Below are positions 32,733 through 43,190 of a stretch of DNA of 64,000 nucleotides, in pieces. Position 1 is the stretch's first letter. The number at the start of each line of letters is the position of its first letter. Under the pieces are notes generated by a model. That model saw only the letters and a list, made by a program, of their open reading frames with translations, made no database searches and was not told the DNA's origin. The stretch comes from Helianthus annuus (Eukaryota > Streptophyta > Magnoliopsida > Asterales > Asteraceae), in NCBI RefSeq assembly GCF_002127325.2, contig NC_035440.2, positions 74,278,464-74,342,463 of the forward strand, read 5' to 3'. A program made the position numbers and the translations under genes.

Positions 32733-34343
32733 CTAAGCTGATGGTAGAGGTGGAGGAGGTGGAGGAACGAAAAGCAACCTGCGCAAATGCGCCAAATCCT
32801 CCTCAAGAGCATGAACAATACGCAGTAGATAAGCAATCTGCTGCTCCATAGTGTGGAAACAAACATCAAAATCAGGATATGGCAAGAGTGGAGGAAGCGG
32901 AGCCGCAAATGGTGACTGGCAAGTGCAAGGCGGAGGACGCGGGATCCTCTCTAACTCCATGACTCTCCTACATAGCATCTCCCGCTGGAGCTGCAAGGAC
33001 AGAAGCAGATCACCCCTCGAGTATCCAATGTGAAAGGGATGGTATGGATCAGATAAAGGCATCACGTTGGGCGGAAACCAAATCAGTGGCTCGCCCGTGG
33101 GTGCAGAAGAAGAAGAAGTGTGTGGAAACTGTGGCATGAAATGACCGGCTGCTGACTCAGGAGGTATCTGACTGGGCTGCTGACTCGATGGTCCTTCCCC
33201 TGGACGGGGAAGAGGGATATCCTGAAGGAATGTGACTGGTAGATCTGTACGGTGAATGTCAGACTTATGTGAGTGAAATGGGGCGATATCAACAGGTGCT
33301 TGGGTAGATGCAGGTTGGGGAGTAACGGGTCTAACAAAAGGAGGATAGTCGTCGTCCTCAATCCACCCATTGCGAGTGTGAGCATATCTGGGGTCTACAT
33401 GGGTAGCAAAAGGAGCGTGGTCTGCGGGTGCAGGTAGAGGGTCAGGCAAAGGTGGTGCAACAACAGGTACATCAACAGGGATAGGGTCATGCACAGGTAG
33501 AGGGTCGTGTGCCGGTATAGGCTCAGGTGCAATCTCAGGCTCAGGGTCAGCTGGAGCGTACTCAAGAGCAGCGGGTATATCAAAGAGCTGATCGTCAGGA
33601 ATGACAGGTGCCTCAAAAGGCTGCTCATCAGGGACAAACTTAATCTCATAATCAGGGTCAAAGTCGTGTGGAAAGATGGGTGCGGCAGACATCGCTGTGT
33701 CAGAATCAGTGTCTGTGGGATAATGCTGCACACCCCGTGCGTGTAAAGTAGCAGATGATACGGACTCAAATGAATCGGGACCTGAAAGGTCAGATGAGAT
33801 CTCAACGGCAGGAATCTCGACCAACGGAACAACAATGATATTAGTGACTGGAATCTCAACAAGAGGGATAACAACATCATCATCAACTGGAATCTCGACA
33901 AGTGGTACAACAATGTCATCATCGACTGGAGTCTCTACAAGTGGGACGGCATCATCATCATCAACTGGAGCCCCACCATCCTGGGCATCCTCAGGGGGAC
34001 CCTCGATAAAGAGATCGATGTCATTGTCAGACAGAGCATTAAGAGGCAGATCCTCCAGAGGAAATGCAGCAAGAGGAAAAGGAGCAGGGATTGGAACAAG
34101 AAGTAGATCCCCGTCTGGAAAACCATCAGCTATAGGTATATCGTCTCCAAAATCTGGTAAAGCGAATAGCTGAAAGTCATCATCGTCGCTGCTCGTAGTG
34201 TCTGAAGTGAAAACCTCAGGGTCTGTGGCTATCTCGTCATCTGAGACTATGGCCATAGGGTCTAATGTATCGGATACTCCACTCTCAGAAGAAGATGACA
34301 TAATGTCTATGACAAAACAATCACACATATGCACGTATATCAA
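32733..34343 (-). CDS. Element A extra ORF upstream of gag (acidic, Pro-rich; function unknown)
   Basis: Sense-strand open frame of 536 codons between primer site and gag. A better start may be the internal Met at 34301 (MSSSSESGVSDTLD, about 522 residues). The N-terminal 200 residues are very acidic with a four-fold VPLVEIPVDDD-type repeat. The centre is Pro/Asp-rich with alternating HDP(L/I)PV units. The C-terminal 90 residues contain two Leu-rich amphipathic stretches (LQREMLCRRVMELERI and IAYLLRIVHALEEDLAHL) that look like short coiled coils, and the end is a Pro run. No signal peptide, membrane segment or catalytic motif is seen. It has no stops although neighbouring gag-pol has many. 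It does not resemble gag, env or any family I recognise; additional ORFs of this kind are known in plant LTR elements as a class. Confidence 0.65.
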   Translation of the reverse strand: MIYVHMCDCFVIDIMSSSSESGVSDTLDPMAIVSDDEIATDPEVFTSDTTSSDDDDFQLFALPDFGDDIPIADGFPDGDLLLVPIPAPFPLAAFPLEDLPLNALSDNDIDLFIEGPPEDAQDGGAPVDDDDAVPLVETPVDDDIVVPLVEIPVDDDVVIPLVEIPVTNIIVVPLVEIPAVEISSDLSGPDSFESVSSATLHARGVQHYPTDTDSDTAMSAAPIFPHDFDPDYEIKFVPDEQPFEAPVIPDDQLFDIPAALEYAPADPEPEIAPEPIPAHDPLPVHDPIPVDVPVVAPPLPDPLPAPADHAPFATHVDPRYAHTRNGWIEDDDYPPFVRPVTPQPASTQAPVDIAPFHSHKSDIHRTDLPVTFLQDIPLPRPGEGPSSQQPSQIPPESAAGHFMPQFPHTSSSSAPTGEPLIWFPPNVMPLSDPYHPFHIGYSRGDLLLSLQLQREMLCRRVMELERIPRPPPCTCQSPFAAPLPPLLPYPDFDVCFHTMEQQIAYLLRIVHALEEDLAHLRRLLFVPPPPPPLPSA

Positions 34344-34389
34344 TAATCATCAAATAAGCATGTAAGTCATAACAATGTAAGCATGTAAT

Positions 34390-34567
34390 CATCCTAGTCT
34401 TCCCAGACTATCCCACCCAGCCTCTCAGACTGAACTTCCTAGCCTCTTAGACTAACTCCCCAGTTTCTCAAACTGACTGCCCCGTCTCTAAGACTCAATT
34501 TCCCCAGTCTGTAAGACTAAACCTCCCCAGTCTCTAAGACTGAACCTCCCCAGTCTCTAAGACTGAA
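34390..34567. repeat. Short tandem hairpin repeat in A leader
   Basis: About eight copies of a ~24-bp unit whose core is CAGTCTCTAAGACTG, a dyad with 6-bp arms around CTA, separated by CCTCCC-type spacers. Later copies (34500-34567) are nearly identical; earlier ones are diverged. It lies between A's primer site and its extra ORF. Confidence 0.85.
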
Positions 34568-34730
34568 TTATAAACATAACTTTGAAATGCGTTTTTGAGC
34601 CCTTTTGTTTGTAAAAATGTTTGTTCCCTGGATCTGGACATTTTGTGTATGCAACGTAAAAATGTTTTCGTGAGAGCCCTAATGATCGTAGTCTAGACTC
34701 GAGAAGGAATCCTAGTTTGCTACGATCGAA

Positions 34731-34742
34731 GCTCTGATACCA
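34731..34742 (-). other. Element A primer-binding site
   Basis: Minus-strand TGGTATCAGAGC, three bases inside the 5' LTR, matching initiator methionine tRNA; it continues TTCGATCG. Confidence 0.9.
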
Positions 34743-34745
34743 AGC

Positions 34746-37700
34746 TGTCACACCCTGACTTTTGCGGAAGCGTGGTTATTGGTGTGACTTCTTAATACCA
34801 TAGCATTCAATCATAACAACGCTATATGATAAAAAAACAGTAGATGTTCATCTATTAATTAAGTTTATAATATTTACCACAACATACTTATCTTGAAAAC
34901 ATCGACACCAGATTAAGTTACAAACCATAACATGTTTAAATGAGTTCACAAAGACTCAAAAAACGACGTTAATTAAAAACCAAGTTTAGAAACATGTATC
35001 CCGTCCAGGAATAGGATACACCTCCTAAACTCTACGACCATGGATGACATCCTTTATTCAAACGCAGCTTGAAGACACATGCATACACCTGCCAGATCCA
35101 CTAGTTCCCTGAAATACATGTAGTTTTAAAAACATCAACAAAAGTTGAGCGAGTTCATGTGTTTTTGTAAGTATGTATAAACCTTTGTAAACAGTGTATG
35201 TATGTATATCCCGGTATGAAAGCAAACAAGGAAAAGATCACCAATGGTTTGCAAGGCCACTGATATGTGTGACAGTGTAGGAAGACTCAAACCTAGCAAA
35301 GTTGTACCGGGCTTCCGGCTGGAAGACATAGTCACCCTATGGGCCACCCTGGTCCTCATGGGTGTGGGCTCGCTACACCCAAATAGATCTATCACTCATG
35401 CCCCTCGGTCCTGATACGAGGATTAATGGTCCCAAGTATCCGCCTACCCTATCACATGATCTATGGTTCTTTCCTAGGCTAATCATACCAATAGTATTCG
35501 TATGTAATTCCTTTTGTAACATGTATTTGACCCCCGAAATTAATAAACAAAACAGTTTAAAAGAAAAGGGGGGACATGACCTCACTGTAATGCGTCTTCA
35601 GTACCGGCAACTCAAACCTCTGCAGCTAACACGACTACCTACATTGTACTAACGTCTATTAGACGATCGGGCCATGCCTTGGCTTAGAGTTTAATGTTTT
35701 TGAGTTGCGTTTCTTATGTTCCCAACATTATTCCAAGTTATAATTATTTGTTAAAATAATAATTATTTTAACTTTAAATTATATTTAATTTTGGAATAAT
35801 TTGTTTAACAATATTTTGTAACAATACTTCTCGAGTATTTAACTTCGTATTTCCTTCCCAAGGATGGGGGTATTTTATACATGTACTTTTCGTATTCTTG
35901 AATTTTGTATTCTCTAATAATATATTTAAAACAATATATTTTCATGTCTCACTTAGAAAATATATATAACTTATTTGTCAAAAATAATGTATTCTCAAGA
36001 AAATATATATTTTTCCCAAAAATCATATATCTTCTAAATATACTAGAAAAATATATTTTTATCTCCCAAAAATAATATATTTTCTTTTTGTTGAAAATAT
36101 GATATAACTTAGTAATATGTACAAAAATCATATTTTCACTTCTTTCGTCTCCAAAATAATATTTACCAAAAATGTATTTGTAACGGTATTCTTCGGAATA
36201 TTTCGTAAGTTACGTCTTTGCGTTCTATTCCATAATATTTAAGTGTGTAACTTATATATTTATTCCTTGTGATCTTTGGTATTATTTTGGATTTGTAAAT
36301 TCCATGGTATTTGTTAAGTTATATTATTTTACCCTAAAGTAATATAACTATTTCACAAAGTATACAAATATTCACACAAGTGTCTTTAATATAAAATATA
36401 TATATTCTAAATATATATTTATCCATTTTTATTTACAAAAACCAACCTCCAATACTTGTATTTTTGTAACAAAATTTATGGCAAAGTTTATATTGAAAGA
36501 CATAGTTTAAAACATACTTGTAAATACTTGTTTAGAAAATATTTTCTAAGTGTTTGTATTTTTAGAAAATTTTGCCATAGTTCCCTTTGAAAATGGAGGT
36601 GTCCATGCTATTTAGCATATCATTTTATTTTCAAAAATCATAACACAATAATCAACAATCAACCCTAAACAATATTATACTTACCAAGTGCAAAAACTAT
36701 ACACTTTACATAACAACATGAACTTGATCTTTCCACAAAAACTTGTAGTAACTTGGTAAAGGGTTTAGTGAGTTTAGTTACCCTTTAAAGTGTGTTTATT
36801 CCTTTAAAAATCTCATCCTTAAGGAAACTAGGTGTTTACAACTTGTAAACACATTTCACAAAAAAGTTTATTTATTAGATCTTCTTGTTTCTCTAGTATT
36901 TCTTCACTTGTATTTTTTTCTACTAAAAATAGTGTAGGTTTAAGTAAAAACCTTGATCTTCCCAAAATCATATTTTGAACTTGGTTTTCTTGGAAAATCA
37001 TTCATAAATCTTGAATCTATAAGTTTACTAGCTTACTTTGTTTATTAGTTTTCAAGAAACCATTTCATTTATCAAGTTCATGTTTTCACAAGAAGATGAT
37101 CATCCTATTTCATCACATAATCATCCTCTAACTTGCTAGATCATGTGTTTAATCACAATCTAGCAAGCTCTATGTGATGATCAACATCATATTTTCAAGT
37201 AAACAACAAGCAAGTATTAAACATACACTAAACAACACTATTTCACCAATATAACATCATATGTAAGCTTATGTTTCATAGTTCTTGTTCATGTCTTTTA
37301 GTGTTTTAGTGATCATCATTATAACGCATCTTTTAATCAATAAAAATGGAAGTAAACAAGGGTTATGAGAGATCTTACTACTAGTTTTAAGCTAGGGAAG
37401 AACAATGATGAAAATGCAGTGGATAAAAGCTTGTGTGAGTGGTCCTTCAAGATCCAAGAGTTCCAAGCCTTCTAATCTTGCTTCTTACACCTTGTGAGGA
37501 GCTGGGAATGGGTGAACTAAAAATGAAAATGGTGGTGGTGTGGGTGTAGGGGGGTCGGCCGAGAGTGGGGAGAGGGAGGAGAAGGAAGAAATGTGGTGGA
37601 TGAGGTGAGATGTAGTGAGCTTGTGTCCATCTTATAATTTCTTAATTCTTTTGTCCAATGGTTCATATGTCTACAAGAGTACAAGCACAATCTAATTATA

Positions 37701-38529
37701 TCTAAGCAAGATCATATGGAGAGATTTAGAGAAGATTAAGGAGATCACTAGTGGGGGCCACTCTTGGGCTGTAAATATCAAGGGGGGGGGGTAAATGTAA
37801 CTTGTAATGATAAGTGGGTAATTAGCTAGGGTGTTAAGTGTAAAGTCTAGTGTTTTATGTGTATCTTGCATTATGTAGTATGTTAGGGTGTTCGGGAACC
37901 ATAACTAGCTCAGAAAAAGTAAAACAATGCTTCTAGCAATATTTTAGTGTTCCGGGTAATGTCCGGTTGTTCGGTTACATACCGGTTCGTTAAAGTGTCA
38001 AGCTTTACCGCTTAATGATTTTTAAGTATCCTTTTGTGACACTTTTAATTCGCGACACTTAGGAAAGCATACATGATCATTTTGCCATATTTTTGCATGT
38101 TACTAGTTTATTAAAATGCTGATTTTTTGCTGATTAATGCAAAATTCTGCACTTTAAGTGGGTTTTAGGTGCTTTCCGGCACTTAAGCTATCACCTAGTG
38201 ACACAGTTTTATGGTCCTTACTTCCCTACACACCATACTAGTGTAGTACCTTGTCTCTGGCTCTTACGGGGTCTCAATATACTGTCTGTCTATGTACTGA
38301 CATTATCAGCATATTTCTGAGCTATCCACTAACGGTGCTAACTGTGCTTTGTGCATCATTTATGTCACTAAAGTTTGTATGTGATAAATGGTGTAACAGT
38401 ATGAAATGTGATGCACATGTATGTATGATACATAAATCAGAAAGCAGTTGAAATCATCAGTTGTAATTAAGCACAATCATTAAGCATTAGTTAATTGTAC
38501 GGATACCTGTAATTATGAGGGTTGTCACA
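34746..38529 (-). repeat. Element A 5' LTR
   Basis: 3784 bp, uninterrupted. On the plus strand it runs TGTCACACCCTG to GGTTGTCACA and is followed by the TSD GGTAA. It is closely similar to the split 3' LTR. It contains the A/T-rich segment 35690-36600, a C-rich GGTCGGCCGAGAG patch near 37550 and a G9 run near 37783. No gene seen. Confidence 0.93.
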
Positions 38530-38829
38530 GGTAAGCTCAGAGCTTATGAGCTCAATATGAAAAGAAGGAGACTAGATATGATCAGGTTCAAGATCCAGGG
38601 ATTTACAATGGGTTGTCGTCTTCTTCGTCCACAACGCTTTTAGCGACTCTGCTACTGCGTTTTTGTCATCTGAGAATGAGTGGGTTACCGTGAATGAAGA
38701 TGGTGATGTGTGTCTCGTAGCTGCTTCAGGAGGATCTACAGGTGCTAAAAAAACATCATCTTCAAATCAGAGCAGCAATACTAAATCTATGCCTATGAGT
38801 GTGAAAGCTGCTGAAGAACATCTAGCATT
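38530..38829 (+). pseudogene. Element F gag, middle fragment
   Basis: Continues the F gag from 14893 in phase (G-KLRAYELNMKRRR, the usual copia gag segment after the capsid core). It loses frame near 38610 and reappears in another frame ending KAAEEHLALL just before the element B TSD ACTCG (38830-38834). It resumes at 47507. Confidence 0.75.
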
Positions 38830-38999
38830 ACTCGTATAACAACCCTCGGTAAAACCGACATCCTCATAATATTTCTGACACCCTAATATATCTTAAAATA
38901 TATCAATATGTCTTTATATGCACCCCGTATGTGAAAAACCGAGCCCACAGTAGATTATATATATATATAGTAAATTAAAAACAATAAAAATTAAGTTGA

Positions 39000-39245
39000 G
39001 GCGGGCCGCATGGGACCTCACCTCAATATAACTTGGGCCGCGCAAGGGTGTAACCAGACTTCTCTTAAATCATAAGTTCATGCGGGCCGCGTACAAGTTT
39101 GGTTAAGTTAAAGCGGGCCGCGAGTGTCCAGAATTGTGGCATAGCCCGGTGCGGCCACGTGTCCGATGCGTGTCGAGCCTATATGGTTGACCCAGGTTGA
39201 CGCGGGCCGCGTAAGGGTTGGCCTGTTCTTTACGCGGGCCGCGTG
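39000..39245 (+). repeat. GCGGGCCGC word array in B LTR, upstream of TATA
   Basis: Seven exact or near copies of GCGGGCCGC (often followed by GT) in about 245 bases, in an otherwise A/T-rich LTR; the same array is in the 3' LTR at 46222-46490. The array ends about 20 bases before the TATA box. Confidence 0.85.
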
Positions 39246-39263
39246 GAGACGCGATTACAGCCC

Positions 39264-39270
39264 TATATAA
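39264..39270 (+). promoter_or_regulatory. TATA box of B 5' LTR
   Basis: TATATAA in a CCC context, repeated at 46508-46514 in the 3' LTR; probable element promoter. Confidence 0.6.
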
Positions 39271-40263
39271 GAAGGCAACGGGCTTTCAGTTTCCGTCGTT
39301 CATTTCCTTTCTTTCTTTCTTAATTTCTGTAGTGGCGTTACTATACCCGGGCATTATACCCCCTAAAATAGCGAGGTTCTGCTACGATGTAAGTATTATA
39401 ACCCCTGGAGACGTATTAGATACGCTGCCCGATTGATCTAGGGTTCCGTAACGGCTGTCGTGGTTCTGCCCGACGTAGTCGTTGGAATGCCGTCTCGGGG
39501 AGGGTATTGCTAATGTTAAAATGGGTTATTATACTAACACACGTGCATTTGTGTAAATTATAGATATTCACCAGGAAACCCTAAAGAATAACCTAAAACA
39601 GCAATGTGAGTAATCCTCTTTTTGTAAACTGTTTTTACAAAACCTTACATACTTTTCTATGCGAATAACAGTTATTGAGTATTTGTAAGAATACAATTAT
39701 CGTGGGTATGTTGGGGTTTTGTATACAAAATTGGTTACAACCTGGTTAAGGAGTAACATTTCCACAAGTCGGGTGTCGACAATACCAACGGGTGATAATT
39801 GATATAACTTGGAAACAAATGTAATTGCGGGATCGCCCTCAATACTGTTCACTGTGAATTTTATTTAAACTTGATTAAACTGGGATTCACTCACCAGTAT
39901 TTCCCACTGACAAAATGTTTTTAAAAACGCGTTTCAGGTAACAAAATGTGAAAGCCAAATAGAAGCCAGCTGGACAGCACTGGAGGCTTGGAAAAGTGGC
40001 AATAAAGTTACCTAATAATAAAATGGATGTTTTATTCAATAAATAGGATTTATTCCTGTGAAACGTGTGTATTGAAAACTTGGGTTTTACCCATATGTTT
40101 AATATTATAAATCATGGTGGTTTACTCTGATTAAAATATTTCCTAACTACGGTCCTGATGAAAAATTTCCGCTGCCAAATTGGATAAATAAATGTGATAC
40201 CACCGAAACTGGCTCACGGCCGCCCGTTCCCGGGAACTAGGGACCGGGGGTTGTGACAGAAGG

Positions 40264-40275
40264 TGGTATCAGAGC
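40264..40275 (+). other. Element B primer-binding site
   Basis: TGGTATCAGAGC, five bases after the LTR end; tRNA-iMet type. Confidence 0.9.
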
Positions 40276-40406
40276 TATGCCACTGATTCAGCCACAGAAG
40301 TGTTCTGCTGACATCAAAATTCAAAGTGTTAGGAAATAATTTATGGAAATACGTATATAATTGTATTTCTTGCTATGTGTTATCTGACTATTTGTTAGTT
40401 TACAGT

Positions 40407-41258
40407 ATGAGCGACCAAGGACCTTCTGACGCTTATCGTCAACTGTCTGGTTCGCCTAGGAGCGAATGCACCTCCTCTTCTCAGCCTGCCCTTTCAGGGT
40501 ATTCTGCTGACACAGAAGAAGGAATCTTTGTGTTTAAGGCTCAGTCTGAAGAGCCATTTCCTCAGAAAAAGAGGGGATGGTTCAGTAGGGGAGCGCACGA
40601 GCGTAGGAAAAGAATGAAAAAGTTGCAGGAACAACGAGTGTTAGCCGCAGCAAAAAGAGAAACTGATGCTTATAATCAGGACATGCTCAATAGGGGTATC
40701 GCTAATATCCATATTTTAGCAACCACTGCTGCTGACCCAAACCTGGAACAAATGCTAGCACCACAACCACAAAATCCTGACCAACCCATGGAAGTAGAAA
40801 ACCAGATAGAAATGCCTGATTACAACCCGGAGGAGATACCTAGGGTACCTGCACCAAATCCCCTAGACCCAAAAAACTACGACCCCTGGTGGGACGATGT
40901 TAGGGACTACGTGCAACAAAACCCATTACAGGAAAATGTGCCAATGCCCAACTTAGGAGCTTACCCAGGGTTAGATCCTCAAGATCCCTACAACATTAGT
41001 GATGCATATGTTAGGGAAATTTTAGAGAATCCATACCCGTACCAAGCCCCTATGCCTCCGTATCAGGAACCCGTACCCCAGTTTCCAAACCCAGTCCTAG
41101 AACCTGCACCCCCAATGAATGCAGAAAATGTCCAAGAACTTAGGACTTTTGTGGAGGAAATTTTAGAAAGCAGTGATAGAATGCGACAGGTGGGAGAACG
41201 CCTCGTATGGAAATACGATGAGCGTAATATGGATTTTTGGATGAATCCATATCAGTAA
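40407..41258 (+). CDS. Element B extra ORF upstream of gag (Pro-rich; function unknown)
   Basis: Intact 283-codon frame in sense orientation, 130 bases after the primer site. The start MSDQGPSDAYRQLSG is preferred over an in-frame upstream Met at 40326 because the latter would begin close to the primer site with a Cys/Tyr-rich stretch. A Ser/Glu N-terminus is followed by a basic patch (QKKRGWFSRGAHERRKRMKK, about residues 53-72) that could bind nucleic acid or act as a nuclear signal. A helix with LQEQRVLAAAKRETDAYNQD follows, then an acidic Pro-rich middle and Pro/Tyr repeats (PYPYQAPMPPYQEP). The C-terminal helix (ELRTFVEEILESSDRMRQVG) ends in WMNPYQ. No known family recognised. The stretch 41259-41543 that follows is non-coding and A/T-rich. 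Confidence 0.65.
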   Translation: MSDQGPSDAYRQLSGSPRSECTSSSQPALSGYSADTEEGIFVFKAQSEEPFPQKKRGWFSRGAHERRKRMKKLQEQRVLAAAKRETDAYNQDMLNRGIANIHILATTAADPNLEQMLAPQPQNPDQPMEVENQIEMPDYNPEEIPRVPAPNPLDPKNYDPWWDDVRDYVQQNPLQENVPMPNLGAYPGLDPQDPYNISDAYVREILENPYPYQAPMPPYQEPVPQFPNPVLEPAPPMNAENVQELRTFVEEILESSDRMRQVGERLVWKYDERNMDFWMNPYQ

Positions 41259-41543
41259 AGGTGATGGCGGAAACGGTAGTAGTAATAATAATAGTAAAAT
41301 AATATATGTGTGTATGTGTAAAAAAAAAAAACAATACGGATGCCTACTATTAGTATTGTAGCTTTACATTTTAGTCAGTATTGTAATTTAAATTTCAATA
41401 CTAGTGTGTAATGATGCATACTATATAAATAGAGTAAAAGTCGCAATGCTCGACGCTTTTGGTTAAAAAGTGCGTGACATGTGATTGGCTATATTCAAAT
41501 ATTAATTGTGATATTAATATTTGGTAAATTGTTTAAAATTCAG

Positions 41544-43190
41544 ATGGCCGACGAGGAAAATCAAGATAATCTGAATAACGATAACCAGAGTAACATTAAC
41601 GTGGTTAATGAGAATCCGGACAACAATAACAATGGAAACCAAATGGATAACAGTGCCGTTCAACATATAGTGGCACAAGGAATTATAGATGCAATGCCAT
41701 TTATTATTCAAACGGTTCAAGAAGCGAATAATAAAAGTAAGCAGCAGTAAGCGACCAAGTGAACCGGAAAACAACGTGAACAATGGACCCGTACTTCAAG
41801 CGCCCATTCCCAAAAGAAGAAGAACCATGCCATATGGTTGTTCTTACAAAGAATTTTGGTCCTGTAAACCAATAGAATTCTCGGGTAATGAAGGACCCAT
41901 TGCAGCCTTACGCTGGATAGAGAAAACTGAGGCTGTTCTAAAAATAAGCAAATGTGCTGAAGAAGATAAGATAATGTTTGCTTCAAATCTGTTTAAAAAC
42001 GCAGCCTTAGAATGGTGGAACACTATCCTCCAGTCAAGAGGAAGTGATAGGATTTATAACATGGAATGGGAGGAATTTAAAAATATGGTAGAAAGGAAAT
42101 TCTGCCCTCCCAATGAAAAGGAACAGATAGCAAATAAGTTTCTGAATCTTAGAATGACCGGGGTAGACAGTAAGGGTTACACTACCACATTCTTTGAATA
42201 TGCTAGGATAGTACCAACCCTTGCATCACCTGAACCGGTATTAATCTCCCGTTATATCTGGGGATTAATTAGAGAGATTAGACATGTAGTCAAGGCAGCT
42301 AGACCCCAAACTATAGAAGAAGCTGTAGAACTAGCCAATACCTTGACAGATGAGTTAATCCGTACTAGAGAAGAAGACCAGAAGAGAAACCTAACCCAAA
42401 GGCTTACCCAAGAATTCCGTTCTGGGAATTCCAACCGTAGAAATATAGGTTCTACCTCTGCACCATACTGCAGGAACTGCAAGAAGAAGCATTCTGGAAG
42501 ATGCTCTACTTACTGCAATTACTGTAAGGCGCCAGGACACAAGGAAGAAAATTGCAGAAGAAAAGCCAGTAATGGAATGTGCTACAACTGTGGAGAAAAA
42601 GGTCATATTAAGACCAACTGCCCAAAATTGACTCCAGCTGCAAACAACAAGAATACTAAAAATGCTAGAGCATTCGTTTTAACTGCGGATGAAGCCAGGA
42701 TGATTCCAGACGTAATTGCTGGTACGTTTTTAGTTAATGATATTTTTGCGAAAGTATTATTTGACTCTGGTGCAAACCAAAGTTTTATTAATACTTCATT
42801 TTGCAAACTCCTAAATCAATCATTAACTAAACTACCACAAGAATGTTTAGTAGAAACCGCAAATGGAGAAACCGTTAGAATTTCTGAAATCTTGCAGGGA
42901 GCAAGAATAGAAATTTTTAATCAAAAGTTTATTGCAAACCTTTACCCAATGAATCTGGTAGGATTTGATGTCGTGTTAGGAATGGATTGGTTAATAGCCA
43001 ATAAAGCCAATATCCTATGCGATCAAAAGTCAATTCAGGTAAAATCACCAAGAGGTGAAAAGATCACAATTAAAGGAGATAAGCCATCTAGACCCACTAA
43101 ACTCATCTCTGTGATGAAAACTGCAAGTTGTATAAGGAAAGGATCTATAGTGTATTTGATTTCTATAATCACTAACACTAAAGGAAAAGA
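41544..43190 (+). pseudogene. Element B gag and protease, one frameshift
   Basis: The ATG at 41544 (MADEENQDNLNNDNQSN) gives an Asn-rich N-terminus. It reaches a stop at 41750 unless the frame shifts near 41735, after which one frame runs to 43611. The capsid core includes [20 protein letters not shown] and [13 protein letters not shown]. Three knuckles follow: [26 protein letters not shown] and [14 protein letters not shown] (42466-42620). Protease has [10 protein letters not shown] near 42760 and GMDWL near 42980. The shift could be a mutation or, less likely, programmed; relatives A and gypsy-1 do not settle this because they are also broken in gag. Confidence 0.85.

Larger units (their letters stand above)
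14899..38529 (-). mobile_element. Element A: Ty3/gypsy chromovirus-like element with an extra ORF, hosting copia G
   Basis: Minus-strand element with 3.7-3.8-kb LTRs. The 5' LTR is 34746-38529; the 3' LTR is 14899-17098 plus 26121-27653, split by G. The TSD is GGTAA (14894-14898 and 38530-38534), and the F gag frame rejoins across it. On the minus strand the order is LTR, tRNA-iMet-type primer site (34742-34731), leader with hairpin tandem repeats, a large extra ORF, gag, PR, RT, RNase H, IN, chromodomain-like tail, PPT, LTR. gag-pol has many stops and shifts; the extra ORF does not. Confidence 0.93.
38835..40258 (+). repeat. Element B 5' LTR
   Basis: TATAACAACCCTCGG to GGGGGTTGTGACA. Compared with 46054-47501 it lacks about 22 bp at 39189 (GACCAGACCAAGCTACGCCG in the other copy). 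A (TA)n run lies near 38958-38969. Confidence 0.93.

Noticed and set aside
33395..33922. 175-codon Leu-rich ORF and the 33835-34173 Thr/Ser-rich ORF
   Set aside because: Alternate-frame and antisense shadows of A's acidic repeat-containing extra ORF.
34390..34567. CRISPR-like array of dyad repeats
   Set aside because: Units are about 24 bp with nearly identical spacers, in a plant retrotransposon leader; no cas genes. It is a short tandem repeat.
39218..39436. ORF MACSLRGPRGDAI..., with partner at 46462
   Set aside because: Inside B's LTR pair, downstream of the TATA box; probably untranslated leader.
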